From the NCBI RefSeq assembly GCF_011087585.1, contig NZ_VJOT01000040.1, forward strand, positions 1 through 64,000: a stretch of DNA of 64,000 nt, in the 5' to 3' direction. Every line of letters begins with the position of its first letter. The stretch's first letter is position 1. A program made the translations under genes and the position numbers. The notes under the pieces are model-generated. The model searched no databases, was not told the DNA's origin, and was given only the letters and a program-made list of their open reading frames with translations. This DNA is from Neochlamydia sp. AcF84 (GTDB lineage: Bacteria > Chlamydiota > Chlamydiia > Chlamydiales > Parachlamydiaceae). This document shows, piece by piece, positions 18,894 to 29,151 of this stretch.

Positions 18894-19462
18894 TTAGTGT
18901 TTCCATTGTTTAGTCCCAACTCTATCTGGCTTTTGTTCTCTTAATCTTGATCTATCTATTGTGTTGATACCAGCTTTTACTAAACTCATTATAACGTTTT
19001 TCAAAACAGATAGATTTTTAAGAGCCTTGGTCTTTAAGAACTTTTTTTTATCTTCTTTACAAGAAGCTTCTAATTACCAAGGAACCTTATTTTCTATATC
19101 CCAGTGTGAACGTATTTCTATCCCATGCTTTTGAGCATTAGCCTTTTCATTAGCAATGTAGTATTTCGCCTCTACTGATGTTTTGCCTCTAATTAACCTG
19201 ATGCTTTTCATACAGATCAAATTTTTCAGGAATTGACATATTGTCTGTCTCCATTTGTATAAATGATTAGCAGCTGCAAACTCCGCTTCGCTTCGTTCGC
19301 AGCTTGGTTTGCTTTTAAAAGTATAATAAAAGTCTACTTTCCTTATTATTTATTTACACAGATTTTTTGACAGACCCAACTATAAATTTCATTTCTTTGC
19401 TTCTCTGGATCTTCTAGTTCCTTAAATACAGCAAAAACACTATGCGGCTTATGATTTTTCAT
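18894..19462 (-). pseudogene. ISAs1-family transposase relic
   Basis: On the minus strand an ATG at 19460-19462 opens MKNHKPHSVFAVFKELEDPE, like the N-terminus of ISAs1 transposases. After a large internal loss, the same strand gives RLIRGKTSVEAKYYIANEKA and then IRSHWDIENKVPW (19080-19210), the conserved ISAs1 'IR.HW.IEN..HW' C-terminal core. Beyond a stop the tail ALKNLSVLKNVIMSLVKA leads to a TAA at 18894-18896. Multiple stops, shifts and deletions make it non-functional. Confidence 0.7.
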
Positions 19463-19690
19463 TCATCTCTCCTTTGTAGGGACGGGATAAAAATAATTGT
19501 ACTCTTTGCTGTGTCCAAATTAAATCTTCATGCAATTTCCCTGTATCTAAAATGCTTCTTTAGATACCTAATCCCCGTTTATTAATAAAATTTTGAGTCC
19601 TCTCTTAAGCTAAAGCTTTTCCTATAATTTTACCTTTCCTATCTGTTGCATTTAGCCATTTAAAGCTTTGATAGGTCACACGAAAATCCC

Positions 19691-20812
19691 TTACCAAACG
19701 TTATGCGCCAATACAATTAAAGGTAGATGATCTGAAGGGAATTTATCTCGAAGGCTTTCCCCTGTAGATGTACTTAAAGCTTCTTTTTCAGAGGATGGTT
19801 CATTTTCCTTCTCCTCAAAATATTTTTTAGGGTTTACATAGCATTTAAAACTAATTTTATCAATAACATCCGTATGAAAGTGTTTATAAAATATATGATC
19901 TAGTTGAGCCCCAAAAGTATCAGGGTTTTTTGGTGTATATGAATCAGTGGAGAAACCAATAAATGTGCCTGATGCCTTATTCTCCTCTGTAGTTATTTCC
20001 GTATTTTTTAAGTATAAGGGACTTGAAACTTCTTCATATTCAGCTTTTATAAAATCCTCTAGCTCGTCTCTTTTCTCTTCTCCCTTATCATCCGGGAAAT
20101 TATTATAATCTCCACACACAAATACATGTCCTTTAACTTCTTCTTCCTTTTTTTTACCTTTAACTGCTTGTTCAATCCGCTCTACTGTGTTCTTATTAGC
20201 TTGACATCTTTTTTCAAAATCCACGCCATTATGTAAATTAACCACGTAAAGTGGCTCCTTATTAAAGTCAGGCCACATTACTTTCGCTGTATTTACTTGT
20301 TGATAAGCTAAAGGATAAAACTTGGCCATTAAAGTCACTCGACCCCATCCATCTCCCCAATCATCAGAAAGTTGGTATGGAGTTTCCTTTGAAGGCCACC
20401 ATCTAAATACTTTATCAAGAGATAACACTGACATTTTATAAGCAATAACATTAATAAACGAAGCATGAGTAGGATTATTTCTAAAAGAGATAATATCATA
20501 ATCCTTATTGCCAAGATTATTCCATAAGTCTGCCATAACGCAGACCTTGTCTACGTTGCGAATTTCTTGAAAACATATGATATCAGGAGACTCATCTAAA
20601 ATTAGTTTAAATATGCGAACTTTTCTGCCCTCCCAGCAAAGAGCAGAATCTCTTGCTACATTATTAGAATTGCAAACATTATATGACATAATCTTGATAC
20701 TCGATCCGTTAACTTTTTCTTTTTCCTCTTCAACTTTAATTCCACTCGCATCAGGTGTAGAAGAACTATCGTCTAATTTTGAAAAATTGCTGCTAGGACT
20801 AGATGCATTCAT
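19691..20812 (-). CDS. Endonuclease/exonuclease/phosphatase (EEP) superfamily protein
   Basis: The 373-residue protein has the EEP/DNase I-like motif series: IMSYNVC near residue 42, CFQEI, VVNLHNG, CGDYNNFPDD, QLDHIFY and SDHLPLIVLAH at the end, so the metal and phosphate-binding residues appear complete. The first 40 residues are Ser/Thr/Glu-rich and disordered, a look seen in type III secreted effectors. Family members cleave DNA, phosphoinositides or sphingomyelin; which applies here cannot be read from the sequence. It is bracketed by an ISAs1 relic and an NB-ARC gene, suggesting a transferred island. It was taken from the ATG at 20812. Confidence 0.8.
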   Translation of the reverse strand: MNASSPSSNFSKLDDSSSTPDASGIKVEEEKEKVNGSSIKIMSYNVCNSNNVARDSALCWEGRKVRIFKLILDESPDIICFQEIRNVDKVCVMADLWNNLGNKDYDIISFRNNPTHASFINVIAYKMSVLSLDKVFRWWPSKETPYQLSDDWGDGWGRVTLMAKFYPLAYQQVNTAKVMWPDFNKEPLYVVNLHNGVDFEKRCQANKNTVERIEQAVKGKKKEEEVKGHVFVCGDYNNFPDDKGEEKRDELEDFIKAEYEEVSSPLYLKNTEITTEENKASGTFIGFSTDSYTPKNPDTFGAQLDHIFYKHFHTDVIDKISFKCYVNPKKYFEEKENEPSSEKEALSTSTGESLRDKFPSDHLPLIVLAHNVW

Positions 20813-21443
20813 ATAAACTTACCTCTTATGATTAGCGTACAAATAATACAGGGAAATATATACTATAGACTACGGATCATTAAATTTTAAAAGCTTTTTT
20901 CTCACAATTTTATTAATTGTATGCTTGTGGCTGCGTACCATCTTTTTATATGTTGGATAGTTATAATAATCGTAAATGGTTACTAGATATGGATGATTCT
21001 TTAGATAACAGAAGATATCAAATGTCTGTTATGAGCTGCTTGTATAGCATCTGCAAGGAGATCTAGGATAGATATTACTTGGCGATAAAGGAGTCGGATG
21101 TAGTTGGGTAACTTTTTCCTCATTCCTTGTCACATGTAGAGTGGGGGTGCCTAAACACACAGCTTACGTGCAATAGCTAGATTTTTTAAGCTGCTTCGGC
21201 AGCATTGCTGGTTATAGGAATTATAGAATCTTTCAAGTAAATATGAAAATGCTTAATCTGCTTTAAAATTTTGGTTTCTGGGCTAGTCAAAAAATTATAA
21301 ATTTTTGACTTAAATTCCAAAATTCGCCACTATTCAGTCCGTCCAGCTAGAGGCCTAAAATAAGTTAAAGGCTAAGCTGGAAATATTTTTTTATTTTAAC
21401 TTTTTATTTAAAAATTCTTTTAACTTAAATTAGGTTTAACAAT
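20813..21443. other. Divergent spacer between the EEP and NB-ARC genes
   Basis: This 631 bp non-coding spacer should carry the promoters of two divergent genes. No gene remnant was recognised. It contains the nested inverted repeat listed at 21267-21324. Confidence 0.5.
21267..21324. repeat. Nested inverted repeat upstream of the NB-ARC gene
   Basis: An outer pair AATTTTGG/CCAAAATT encloses an inner pair GTCAAAAA/TTTTTGAC, both perfect 8 bp arms. The structure ends 119 bases before the NB-ARC start. It could be an operator, a terminator-like hairpin or the end of a vanished mobile element. Confidence 0.45.
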
Positions 21444-24281
21444 ATGTCACTCTCGACTGCAAAATCATCTTCCCCTTTAAGCAGAAGCTTGTATCCTAAG
21501 CTTGAAAAAATTCCATCTATATATATAAGGCATAAACCTAATTCTTCCTCTCTCTTATATCCTAACTCAATATCTACCCTTTTCCATGGCTCTTGTATCA
21601 GCCAACAATCAATCAGTACATTTAGGCATATTAGAGTTACTAAAGTTAGTACATTAGAAAGTTCTCCTTGCCGACCTATTTATCCTCTAATAATTAAAAA
21701 GAGAGCTTTTTATAGCAAAAAGATTAATAGACAATTTAAAATACAGGAAAGAAGAATTGAGGAGATTTTAAAGAAAACTATTGGTGCATATAGGCTGATA
21801 AATGTACAAAAAGAAGTAAGTGGGAAAAGTTTAGAAAAAACTAAGGAAATCACCCAAAAAGCGCCTCAAACATCAACAAGTACTGATAAACCTGAAAAAT
21901 TAAAAAACATGTTTTTATCTGAAATAAATTGGAAAAATATAAAAAATATTGCTTCCGTTACGGGTTTTGGTGCAAGTTGCTTAGCTTTGTACCAATATTA
22001 CTCTTTCATTACTAAAGAAGAAATGGAGCCAATCGGTCTCCCCAAGGAAATTTTATCTTCTTTAAAAGGCTTAATTCACACCCAATGTCTTGATGGATTA
22101 AACGAGGCTCTCAAAGATCAAGAAACTACGATACAGAAAATAGCAATTGTAGGGGAAGTAGGCTCGGGGAAAACTACTTTAGCTAAACAATATGTAGAAG
22201 AATATGAAAAAAAGACGAAAGAACAACAGGATAGTATAGGAACTGTATTTTTCGGTGATATGAAAAACATGGAAAATTTCTATTATTCTTATAGAAAATT
22301 TGCTGAAAATTTAATAGGTAACATTTCTCTTGACGCTGAGCAATCGGAAGTCATTGCAAAGGTCAATAAAAAAATTGCCCAAAGGCCAAATTGGCTTTTT
22401 GTTATTGACAATGTAGATTCGAAAAATTATGAAAAATTGCAAAAATTTTTTCCTAAAAGTTCGAAAGGAAAAATTATTCTTATTACTGAAGAGGAATTAA
22501 TAGGGATAATACCTTTTAAAATGCAAGCTAATTCTATTAGTGAGGAAGAATCTTTGGAAATATTTCATCTCAATCTCGGGCAAGATCATTGGGCTTTCAA
22601 GCAAGCGAATACCTCGAAACGTGAGCTACTACGTCAGCTTTCTTATCTACCTTTAGCTATCAAGCAAGCTGCTATCTATTTTAAATATAAATATGCACAG
22701 CAGGCGGAGCCGTTAGATATTTTAGTAGATTCTTATGTTAAGGATATAAAAAAATTTGCACAATACTCGGGAGAAAATCTTTATAGGATGGAAACTAAGC
22801 AGCTATTAAAAGCTATATTTTCTTTGAATATACAAGAATGTGAGACAATGAAATGCCCAGAGGGAGATTCATTATCCATAATCCCTTTCTTCAGCCTATA
22901 TTTCGTCAATCAATCTTTACTTCAGCTATGGTTTAAAAAGAAGGGAAAATCAGAGTTGCGTAGATCTATCTTAGATCAATTTGAGAAATACTCTTTAATC
23001 GTTAGAGATAAGCAAAATGGATGGAAAGTCCATCCTTTTTTGCAAGAGGTATTCAGGGAAATAGCAGAGAAAAGAGGGGAATCGCCTCGGCAATTTTTAA
23101 AAGATTTTCTAGAACTTCTTAAAAAAGAATATAAATTGGATATGCGTTTTATAGATGAATACAATCCTAAACAAGATCTTTCATATCAAATAGAACCTCT
23201 TTTAAAGCTTGCAGAGTTTTATGGATTAAAAGCCGACTTAGAACATTACTTTACCCATCTTTATAACGTTGTAGGTAATTATTATTTGCAATCCAATAAT
23301 TTTTTTGAGGCTAGGCAAGCATTTAAGAAAAGCTTAGAGATTACCGGAATTAAATTTAAAGAGGTAGCTGCTAAAGAAAATGAAGCTAAAAGAAAAAATA
23401 TAATAGTTAATGAAATCTGCAACCTTTCTAAAAACCACAAAGAACTTCCTGCCCTTTGCGCTCAAGCTCTTCATTACCTTGGGAGGGCTCATTTGCGTGC
23501 AGGAAGCCTGTGTAAAGCAAAGGAATATTTTAACATAGCCCTTGCTATTCAGAAAGAAATATCAATATATCCTAACTTGTACGAAAATCCAAACCCTTTT
23601 GATATAATAATTTTCCAAAGGCAGGGAATAGGCTGGGCGCTTTTAGAAGGAGGTCAGGAAGATTTGTTAAAAGCAGAAAATCTTTACTTTGAATTATTTA
23701 ATAATAAAGAATTTGCTCCTTCTGGAAGGCAACGTGATGAATTTAATGAATGGTATTGCAACCTTCAATTGGGTAAAGTTTATCTTAAGCTAGCACGAAT
23801 GTCTCCAAAAGTAGATAAAGGGAAATATTATCAAAAGGCTAGAGAGAGACTGGAAACAGGGAATAAGGAGGATGGTTTTGAAGGAGCCCTCAAAATGATA
23901 CAAAGCGACCATATTAAAGCTGGAGAGATTTACTTTGCTTTAGGTCGACTTTATTCGAATAAAGATTTTAATTTTAACGATCCTCTAACAGCACAAAAAT
24001 GCTTTAAAAATGCTTTATATTTTTCTAAAACCGATGAAGGAATTTGTGCTAAATCTAAATATTATCTTGCTAAGCTTTATCTAAAAGAAAACCATCTTGA
24101 TCAAGCGCTTGTAGCAATTACTGAGTCACTTCATTTCTATAATAAACTAGGAAAAGGACTAACGAGGATTCTTCCTAAAGAAGCTGAAAAAGCTAAGCTA
24201 TTAAAAAATGAGCTTGTAGATAGAATGCTTGAGAATAAGAGCATTGAAAAGCTAATGCGTTTAGCTGCATCTGATGCATAA
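21444..24281 (+). CDS. NB-ARC/STAND NTPase with C-terminal TPR-like repeats
   Basis: The 945-residue protein has an S/T-rich N-terminal ~100 residues, a moderately hydrophobic stretch near 170-188 and an NB-ARC-type ATPase: P-loop VGEVGSGKTT (K243), kinase-2 LFVIDNVD (318-325), sensor-like IILITEE, and GLPL-like LSYLPLAIKQAA (399-410). From about residue 590 TPR-like helix pairs follow (YYLQSNNFFEARQAFKKSLE, ALHYLGRAHLRAGSLCKAKE). This is a signal-transduction ATPase of the sort seen in plant NLRs and in bacterial antiphage Avs-like or regulatory proteins. No enzymatic effector domain is recognisable at the N-terminus. It could be a host-directed effector or an intracellular sensor. Confidence 0.8.
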   Translation: MSLSTAKSSSPLSRSLYPKLEKIPSIYIRHKPNSSSLLYPNSISTLFHGSCISQQSISTFRHIRVTKVSTLESSPCRPIYPLIIKKRAFYSKKINRQFKIQERRIEEILKKTIGAYRLINVQKEVSGKSLEKTKEITQKAPQTSTSTDKPEKLKNMFLSEINWKNIKNIASVTGFGASCLALYQYYSFITKEEMEPIGLPKEILSSLKGLIHTQCLDGLNEALKDQETTIQKIAIVGEVGSGKTTLAKQYVEEYEKKTKEQQDSIGTVFFGDMKNMENFYYSYRKFAENLIGNISLDAEQSEVIAKVNKKIAQRPNWLFVIDNVDSKNYEKLQKFFPKSSKGKIILITEEELIGIIPFKMQANSISEEESLEIFHLNLGQDHWAFKQANTSKRELLRQLSYLPLAIKQAAIYFKYKYAQQAEPLDILVDSYVKDIKKFAQYSGENLYRMETKQLLKAIFSLNIQECETMKCPEGDSLSIIPFFSLYFVNQSLLQLWFKKKGKSELRRSILDQFEKYSLIVRDKQNGWKVHPFLQEVFREIAEKRGESPRQFLKDFLELLKKEYKLDMRFIDEYNPKQDLSYQIEPLLKLAEFYGLKADLEHYFTHLYNVVGNYYLQSNNFFEARQAFKKSLEITGIKFKEVAAKENEAKRKNIIVNEICNLSKNHKELPALCAQALHYLGRAHLRAGSLCKAKEYFNIALAIQKEISIYPNLYENPNPFDIIIFQRQGIGWALLEGGQEDLLKAENLYFELFNNKEFAPSGRQRDEFNEWYCNLQLGKVYLKLARMSPKVDKGKYYQKARERLETGNKEDGFEGALKMIQSDHIKAGEIYFALGRLYSNKDFNFNDPLTAQKCFKNALYFSKTDEGICAKSKYYLAKLYLKENHLDQALVAITESLHFYNKLGKGLTRILPKEAEKAKLLKNELVDRMLENKSIEKLMRLAASDA

Positions 24282-24445
24282 TGAAATGTCAATTGAACCA
24301 ATAATCTTTATAAAGAAAAACCTAGCCTAGCTTTAATTTACTAAAAAGGCCAGCTTAGAGAAGCTAGGCAAAGCTAAAATGCAGGAGAATAGGTAAAAAG
24401 GAATTAGGAAAAGAAAAGGCGCCAACAAACCGCCTGCTTAGCATA

Positions 24446-24489
24446 GGCAGAGAGAGTATCTATAAGATACTTTCTCTGCCTTTCTTTTT
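24446..24489 (+). terminator. Rho-independent terminator
   Basis: GGCAGAGAGAGTATCT pairs with AGATACTTTCTCTGCC (one G-T pair) around an ATA loop, and TTTCTTTTT follows directly. It lies 165 bases after the NB-ARC stop and before the convergent typA. Confidence 0.85.
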
Positions 24490-24625
24490 ACAAGTTTATA
24501 CGCTTTTGAGCAACTCTCTATGTAATCATATGCTTAATAAAAAGCTTATTTTTTACTGAGAGAGTCAGCTTGGAAAAAGGCTGATTTCTTTTTTGGTCAT
24601 GCAGCGGTAGTTTCTTTAAAAGATA

Positions 24626-26428
24626 TTACTTACGTTTACGTTCTTGTTCGGTAAGAAAACGTTTACGCATGCGAATAGCATCAGGGGTAACTTCGATCAG
24701 TTCATCGTCTTGGATATAGTCAATTGCTTGCTCGAGAGTAAATCTACGGGCAGGCACTAGAATAACGTTCTCATCACTGCCGGAGGCACGCATATTCGTT
24801 AGCTGTTTGCCTTTAGAAACGTTAACCATCAAGTCATTATCGCGACTATTTTCACCGACGATCATGCCCTCATAAATATCATCACCTGGCGAGACAAACA
24901 TGGTGCCTCGATCTTGCAAGTTGAAAAGCGAGTATCCTGTGGCTTTTCCTGGAGCCATAGAGACTAATACTCCACGGAGACGACCAGGAATTACACCTTT
25001 CCATGGGGAAAAGTTTTCAAAGATAGAGGTAAGAATTCCTAAACCACGAGTTTGTGTTAAAAATTCATTACGATAGCCCATTAATCCCCGAGTAGGCATT
25101 AAAAATTCCATGCGGGTGATTTTATGCTCATCGGTATCCAAATGCTGCATTTCCCCTTTACGGCGTGATAGCTCTTCGATCACTGTACCTGCATATTCCT
25201 CGGGCACTTCAATATGCACACGTTCCATCGGTTCATGCTTTTCACCCTCAATTTCTTTAATCACGACTGTAGGCTTAGAGATACTAAATTCAAAGCTTTC
25301 TCGGCGCATTGCTTCAATAAGTACAGCCAAATGCAATTCACCTCTTCCAGCGACAGAAACTTTTTCATCCGTGGCGTCGATACGTAAGGAGATATTTGCT
25401 TTTTTCTCTTTTTCTAGGCGCTCGCGGAGTTTGTTCATGGTTACATGCTTACCACTACGACCTACAAAGGGGCTGTTGTTGACCGTAAAGTCAATAGAAA
25501 CGGTAGGCTCATCCAGTTTGATAGGAGGAAGGTGAACAATTTTACCTGGGTCGGTGAGGGTATCGCCAATCATGATCGAGGGGATCCCGGATAAAATTAC
25601 AATATCACCTACAGAAGCTTCTTCGAGTTCAATTCTTTCCAGGCCACGAAAGCCTTCTATGCGGGAAATCGTTGATTTTGTCTGCTTGCCAGAGGCATCA
25701 ATGTGGATGACCTGTTGGCCTTTCTTAAGGGAGCCCTCTAAAATACGTCCAGAAGCTTGGCGGCCTAGGAAGTCATCATAATAGATGGTAGAAACTTGCA
25801 TAAGAAAGGGGTTCTCAAGGTCCCCTTTAGGGGCAGGAACTGCATCGATAATCAATTCAAAAAGTGGACGCATATCTTCTCGAGGATCATTAACATGTTG
25901 GGTAGCAAATCCCGATAGCCCTGAGGCATAGCAATAGCGGAAGTCTAATTGTTCATCAGTGGCCCCTAGCTCATTAAAAAGATCAAAGGTAAGATCTAAC
26001 ACTTTGTCGGGATTGGCATGTGGGCGGTCGATCTTGTTAAGAACAACGATAGGTTTTAGACCCATTTTAAGAGATTTAGATAACACGAAACGCGTTTGTG
26101 GCATAGGGCCTTCTTGCGCATCGACTAGTAGTAATACCGAGTTAACCATCCCAAGAATTCGTTCCACTTCCCCAGAAAAATCTGCGTGTCCAGGGGTGTC
26201 GATAATATTAATTTTGAAATCTTCAAATTGAACGGCAGTGTGTTTAGCAAAGATTGTAATTCCCCGCTCTTTCTCTTGATCATAGGAATCCATGATACGT
26301 TCTGGTACTTGTTGATTATCTCGGAAAATATTGGACTGCTTAAGTAAGGCATCCAATAGAGTGGTTTTTCCATGGTCGATGTGAGCGATAATGGCTATAT
26401 TACGAATCTTATTCTTTGATGGCATCAT
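24626..26428 (-). CDS. typA: Ribosome-associated GTPase TypA/BipA
   Basis: The 600-residue translational GTPase has G1 [15 protein letters not shown] (about 15-29), G3 [15 protein letters not shown]4 NKIDRP, and the BipA C-terminal domain with [16 protein letters not shown]. Length and motifs are standard. It binds the ribosome and assists 50S assembly and stress or cold adaptation. The gene starts with consecutive ATG codons (ATGATG). It faces the NB-ARC gene, with the strong terminator at 24446-24489 between them. Confidence 0.97.
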   Translation of the reverse strand: MMPSKNKIRNIAIIAHIDHGKTTLLDALLKQSNIFRDNQQVPERIMDSYDQEKERGITIFAKHTAVQFEDFKINIIDTPGHADFSGEVERILGMVNSVLLLVDAQEGPMPQTRFVLSKSLKMGLKPIVVLNKIDRPHANPDKVLDLTFDLFNELGATDEQLDFRYCYASGLSGFATQHVNDPREDMRPLFELIIDAVPAPKGDLENPFLMQVSTIYYDDFLGRQASGRILEGSLKKGQQVIHIDASGKQTKSTISRIEGFRGLERIELEEASVGDIVILSGIPSIMIGDTLTDPGKIVHLPPIKLDEPTVSIDFTVNNSPFVGRSGKHVTMNKLRERLEKEKKANISLRIDATDEKVSVAGRGELHLAVLIEAMRRESFEFSISKPTVVIKEIEGEKHEPMERVHIEVPEEYAGTVIEELSRRKGEMQHLDTDEHKITRMEFLMPTRGLMGYRNEFLTQTRGLGILTSIFENFSPWKGVIPGRLRGVLVSMAPGKATGYSLFNLQDRGTMFVSPGDDIYEGMIVGENSRDNDLMVNVSKGKQLTNMRASGSDENVILVPARRFTLEQAIDYIQDDELIEVTPDAIRMRKRFLTEQERKRK

Positions 26429-26619
26429 AAAGGTATACTTTTGTGAATTATTAATATGAAACTTATTAATGCTAACATGCTTTAAGTATAGATTTCAATG
26501 CTTAAAGTATTTTTTGCAAAACTAGTGAGCGTTTTATGTTGTTTAAATTACTATCTAGCCTTTAAACTGAATAACCCTAAAGCTAATAACTTCTCTCGGA
26601 GATTCGATGTGGAGGCGTC

Positions 26620-28086
26620 TTGGAAGCTACAATTCATAATAAAAAAGAAGATAATGACGAAGAACATGGCTATACATTTAGCTTATTAGACTCAAAAAGA
26701 AGCCATCTCGATGATGTATTAAATGAAAAGCTTGAAGATGCTTTTCATCAGCATACCTCTGATATTGTTTTGCATGATGTAGCTAAAATTGCTAGTCAGC
26801 ATGATCCCATTGATATGGCCCATGCCGTAACCCGTTTGCCTCCTCAGGCGCGTGTAATTGTCTATGAAAATCTTCCGGATTTGAATGCCAAGATCATCTT
26901 CATGATCAATACGAGCAGCTCTACACGCTCTGCCATCTTTCGGCAGATTGATGATAGCGAAATCAAAAGTTTGATAGAAAAGATGCCTCCTGACGAAGCA
27001 GTCTGGATCTTAGACGATATGTCTGATCGAAGAATGAGAAGAGTCTTTGATCTTTTAGAACCCAAAAAAGCGCAACGCATTAAAGAGCTTCAAAAGCATG
27101 ACCGACATAGTGCAGGTCGCTTAATGACAGACGAGTTTTTTGCTTTCCATATGAATACCACTATAGGGGAAGTGTCCGCTTATATTCGTGATAATCCCGG
27201 GATAGAGTTGACACGCCGAATTTTTGTTTTGAATGATGAGGGCCAGCTGGTGGCTTATGTACCGGGTCGAAATCTTATTGTAAATCCTCATTATCTGCCT
27301 TTGCGCCAGATCATGCGTCCAATTTTGCAGAAAGTCACTGTAGATGTTTCGCGTGATGAAGTGGTAGATGTCGTCGAGCGCTATAAAATTCCTGCCTTGC
27401 CTGTGGTGGATGAAAATGAGCATTTAAGAGGGGTGATTACTTATGAAAGTGTAGTAGAAGCGATGGAAGATATCGCTGATGAAACGATTGCTAATATTGC
27501 TGGTACGGCCGAAGATTATAGTGAATATGAACCTATTTTAAAAAGGTTTCTAGGAAGAGCTCCTTGGCTGATGGTGACCCTATGTGCAGGTCTAGTCTCT
27601 ACCGGGGTCATGTCTCACTTTTATGATCGTTCTTGGTTTGCTTTGCTACCTTTTTTTGTGCCTCTTATTACGGGTATGTCGGGAAATGTAGGAATTCAGT
27701 GTAGCACGATCCTCGTAAGGGGTTTGTCAACAGGGGATATTTCTCCTGGGTATAAAGGTGAAGCTATTAGCCGCGAGCTTGCTATCGGCTTACTGATTGG
27801 ATTAGTATTTGGTTTAATTTGTGGAACTGTAGTCTATCTGCTTAATTATTTTGGCGTGCACCATCTTCAAGCTGATCCTTTATCGTTAGGGATTACAGTC
27901 TCCTGTGGGGTGTTTGGAGCCTGCTTAGCGGCCACAATGCTAGGATCTTTTTCGCCCTTCTTCTTTGTGCGGTTTGGCATCGATCCTGCCGTTGCTTCAG
28001 GACCTATCGTCACAGCTTTCAATGATGTGTTATCCACTTTAATCTTTTTTCTCTTTGCTCGCTTAGTGTATGCTTTCATTACTTAA
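26620..28086 (+). CDS. mgtE: Magnesium transporter MgtE
   Basis: The 488-residue protein shows the MgtE N-terminal helical domain (DMAHAVTRLPPQARVIVYEN; DDMSDRRMRRVFDLL), then a CBS pair (about residues 145-270, AGRLMTDEFFAF ... IPALPVVDENEHLRGVITYE), then a five-helix membrane part from ~300 with LITGMSGNVGIQCSTILVRG, the conserved Mg2+-pore segment. It should import Mg2+ and be gated by cytosolic Mg2+ through the N and CBS domains. The start is TTG at 26620, with GGAGG five bases upstream. It lies divergent to typA. Confidence 0.95.
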   Translation: MEATIHNKKEDNDEEHGYTFSLLDSKRSHLDDVLNEKLEDAFHQHTSDIVLHDVAKIASQHDPIDMAHAVTRLPPQARVIVYENLPDLNAKIIFMINTSSSTRSAIFRQIDDSEIKSLIEKMPPDEAVWILDDMSDRRMRRVFDLLEPKKAQRIKELQKHDRHSAGRLMTDEFFAFHMNTTIGEVSAYIRDNPGIELTRRIFVLNDEGQLVAYVPGRNLIVNPHYLPLRQIMRPILQKVTVDVSRDEVVDVVERYKIPALPVVDENEHLRGVITYESVVEAMEDIADETIANIAGTAEDYSEYEPILKRFLGRAPWLMVTLCAGLVSTGVMSHFYDRSWFALLPFFVPLITGMSGNVGIQCSTILVRGLSTGDISPGYKGEAISRELAIGLLIGLVFGLICGTVVYLLNYFGVHHLQADPLSLGITVSCGVFGACLAATMLGSFSPFFFVRFGIDPAVASGPIVTAFNDVLSTLIFFLFARLVYAFIT

Positions 28087-28161
28087 AGGAAAAACAAACT
28101 TTGATAAGTGGTCACAGCTTCTAAATTTACAAACTTAAAGATGCCTTAGGGAAGAAAAATT

Positions 28162-28863
28162 ATGCCTAAAATTGAAGGAAAAGATGTGAAAGAGTATTTT
28201 ACTTTGCTTAGCATCAATTTAATAGTAAAGGTAAAAAATCTTCGAGAATATTCAAAGGTCATCTATCGCTATTATCGCAAGCTTTCCTACGCTTTGGTGG
28301 ATAGCTCACTTCTTCTTATGTATCTTTTTGATAATCCCTTTACAGTCAGCCGTCGCTATTTTTCTTGCCGTTCAGATAGCGAGGAATACATTTATGGAGA
28401 AACTCCTCTAACCACCTTGGAAAAAATTTCTAAAGAAGCGCGTATTCATTCCCAGGATCTTGTCATTGAATTAGGGTGTGGGCGTGGCCGTACCTGCTTT
28501 TGGCTACAAAAGTTTACAGGGTGCCGTGTGGTAGGTTTAGATATGGTTCCTGATTTCATTCTTCGCGCTAAGCGTATTCAGCATAAATTAAAAATTACCC
28601 GTTTAGAATTTAAGCAAGAAGATTTTTTATTAGCAGATCTCACTAAAGCTTCTGTCATCTATCTATATGGTACTTGCTTAGAGGATCAAACCATCAAAAG
28701 GTTAATTGAGCAGCTAAAACAGCTAGCCTCAGGCACACGCATTATCACGGTCAGCTATCCTTTAACTGACTATACCGAGGAGCCTATCTTCGAAATTATG
28801 AAACGTTTTTCAGCACCTTTTACCTGGGGTAAGGCGGACGTTTATATTCAAATTAAGAAATAG
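28162..28863 (+). CDS. Class I SAM-dependent methyltransferase, unknown substrate
   Basis: The 233-residue protein has motif I VIELGCGRG at 101-109, then VVGLDMVPDF (motif II) and FKQEDFLLADL (motif III). The post-core segment ASGTRIITVSYPLTDYTEE follows the usual pattern. The N-terminal ~60 residues are basic and aromatic with a hydrophobic stretch (SSLLLMYLFD), which may associate with membrane. It follows mgtE by 75 bp and may be co-transcribed. The substrate cannot be read from the sequence. Confidence 0.8.
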   Translation: MPKIEGKDVKEYFTLLSINLIVKVKNLREYSKVIYRYYRKLSYALVDSSLLLMYLFDNPFTVSRRYFSCRSDSEEYIYGETPLTTLEKISKEARIHSQDLVIELGCGRGRTCFWLQKFTGCRVVGLDMVPDFILRAKRIQHKLKITRLEFKQEDFLLADLTKASVIYLYGTCLEDQTIKRLIEQLKQLASGTRIITVSYPLTDYTEEPIFEIMKRFSAPFTWGKADVYIQIKK

Positions 28864-29054
28864 CTGGCAATAAGTAAAGAAAGAATAGCAAAAAACTCCT
28901 CTTTGGCGTACATGAAAGCTATTTAAATTGCTAATTCATTAAAGAAGCTAGCCAAAATTTTCCCTCTCTATATTCTTTTGCCGCGTATATAATCCTTTAA
29001 AGGTTATCCGAAGGTGTTTTTTAACACTAAGCTTTTAGGGTAGAGGATCTGATA

Positions 29055-29126
29055 CTTTTTTTCTCCCCTTCTGTTTGATAATTTGTAAGGCAGGCTTAAT
29101 CAAACAGAAAAGCGGAGAAAAAAACT
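29055..29126. terminator. Long inverted repeat between convergent genes, candidate bidirectional terminator
   Basis: CTTTTTTTCTCC..TTCTGTTTGAT on the left pairs with ATCAAACAGAA...GGAGAAAAAAA on the right; each half has 11 perfectly matched bases separated by a small bulge, with a loop of about 20 bases. The A/T ends are part of the stem, so both strands read a T run on one arm. It sits between the methyltransferase (+) and the LURP-one-like gene (-). Confidence 0.5.
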
Positions 29127-29151
29127 TAAGAAGATCAATAGGTAAAAAAAA

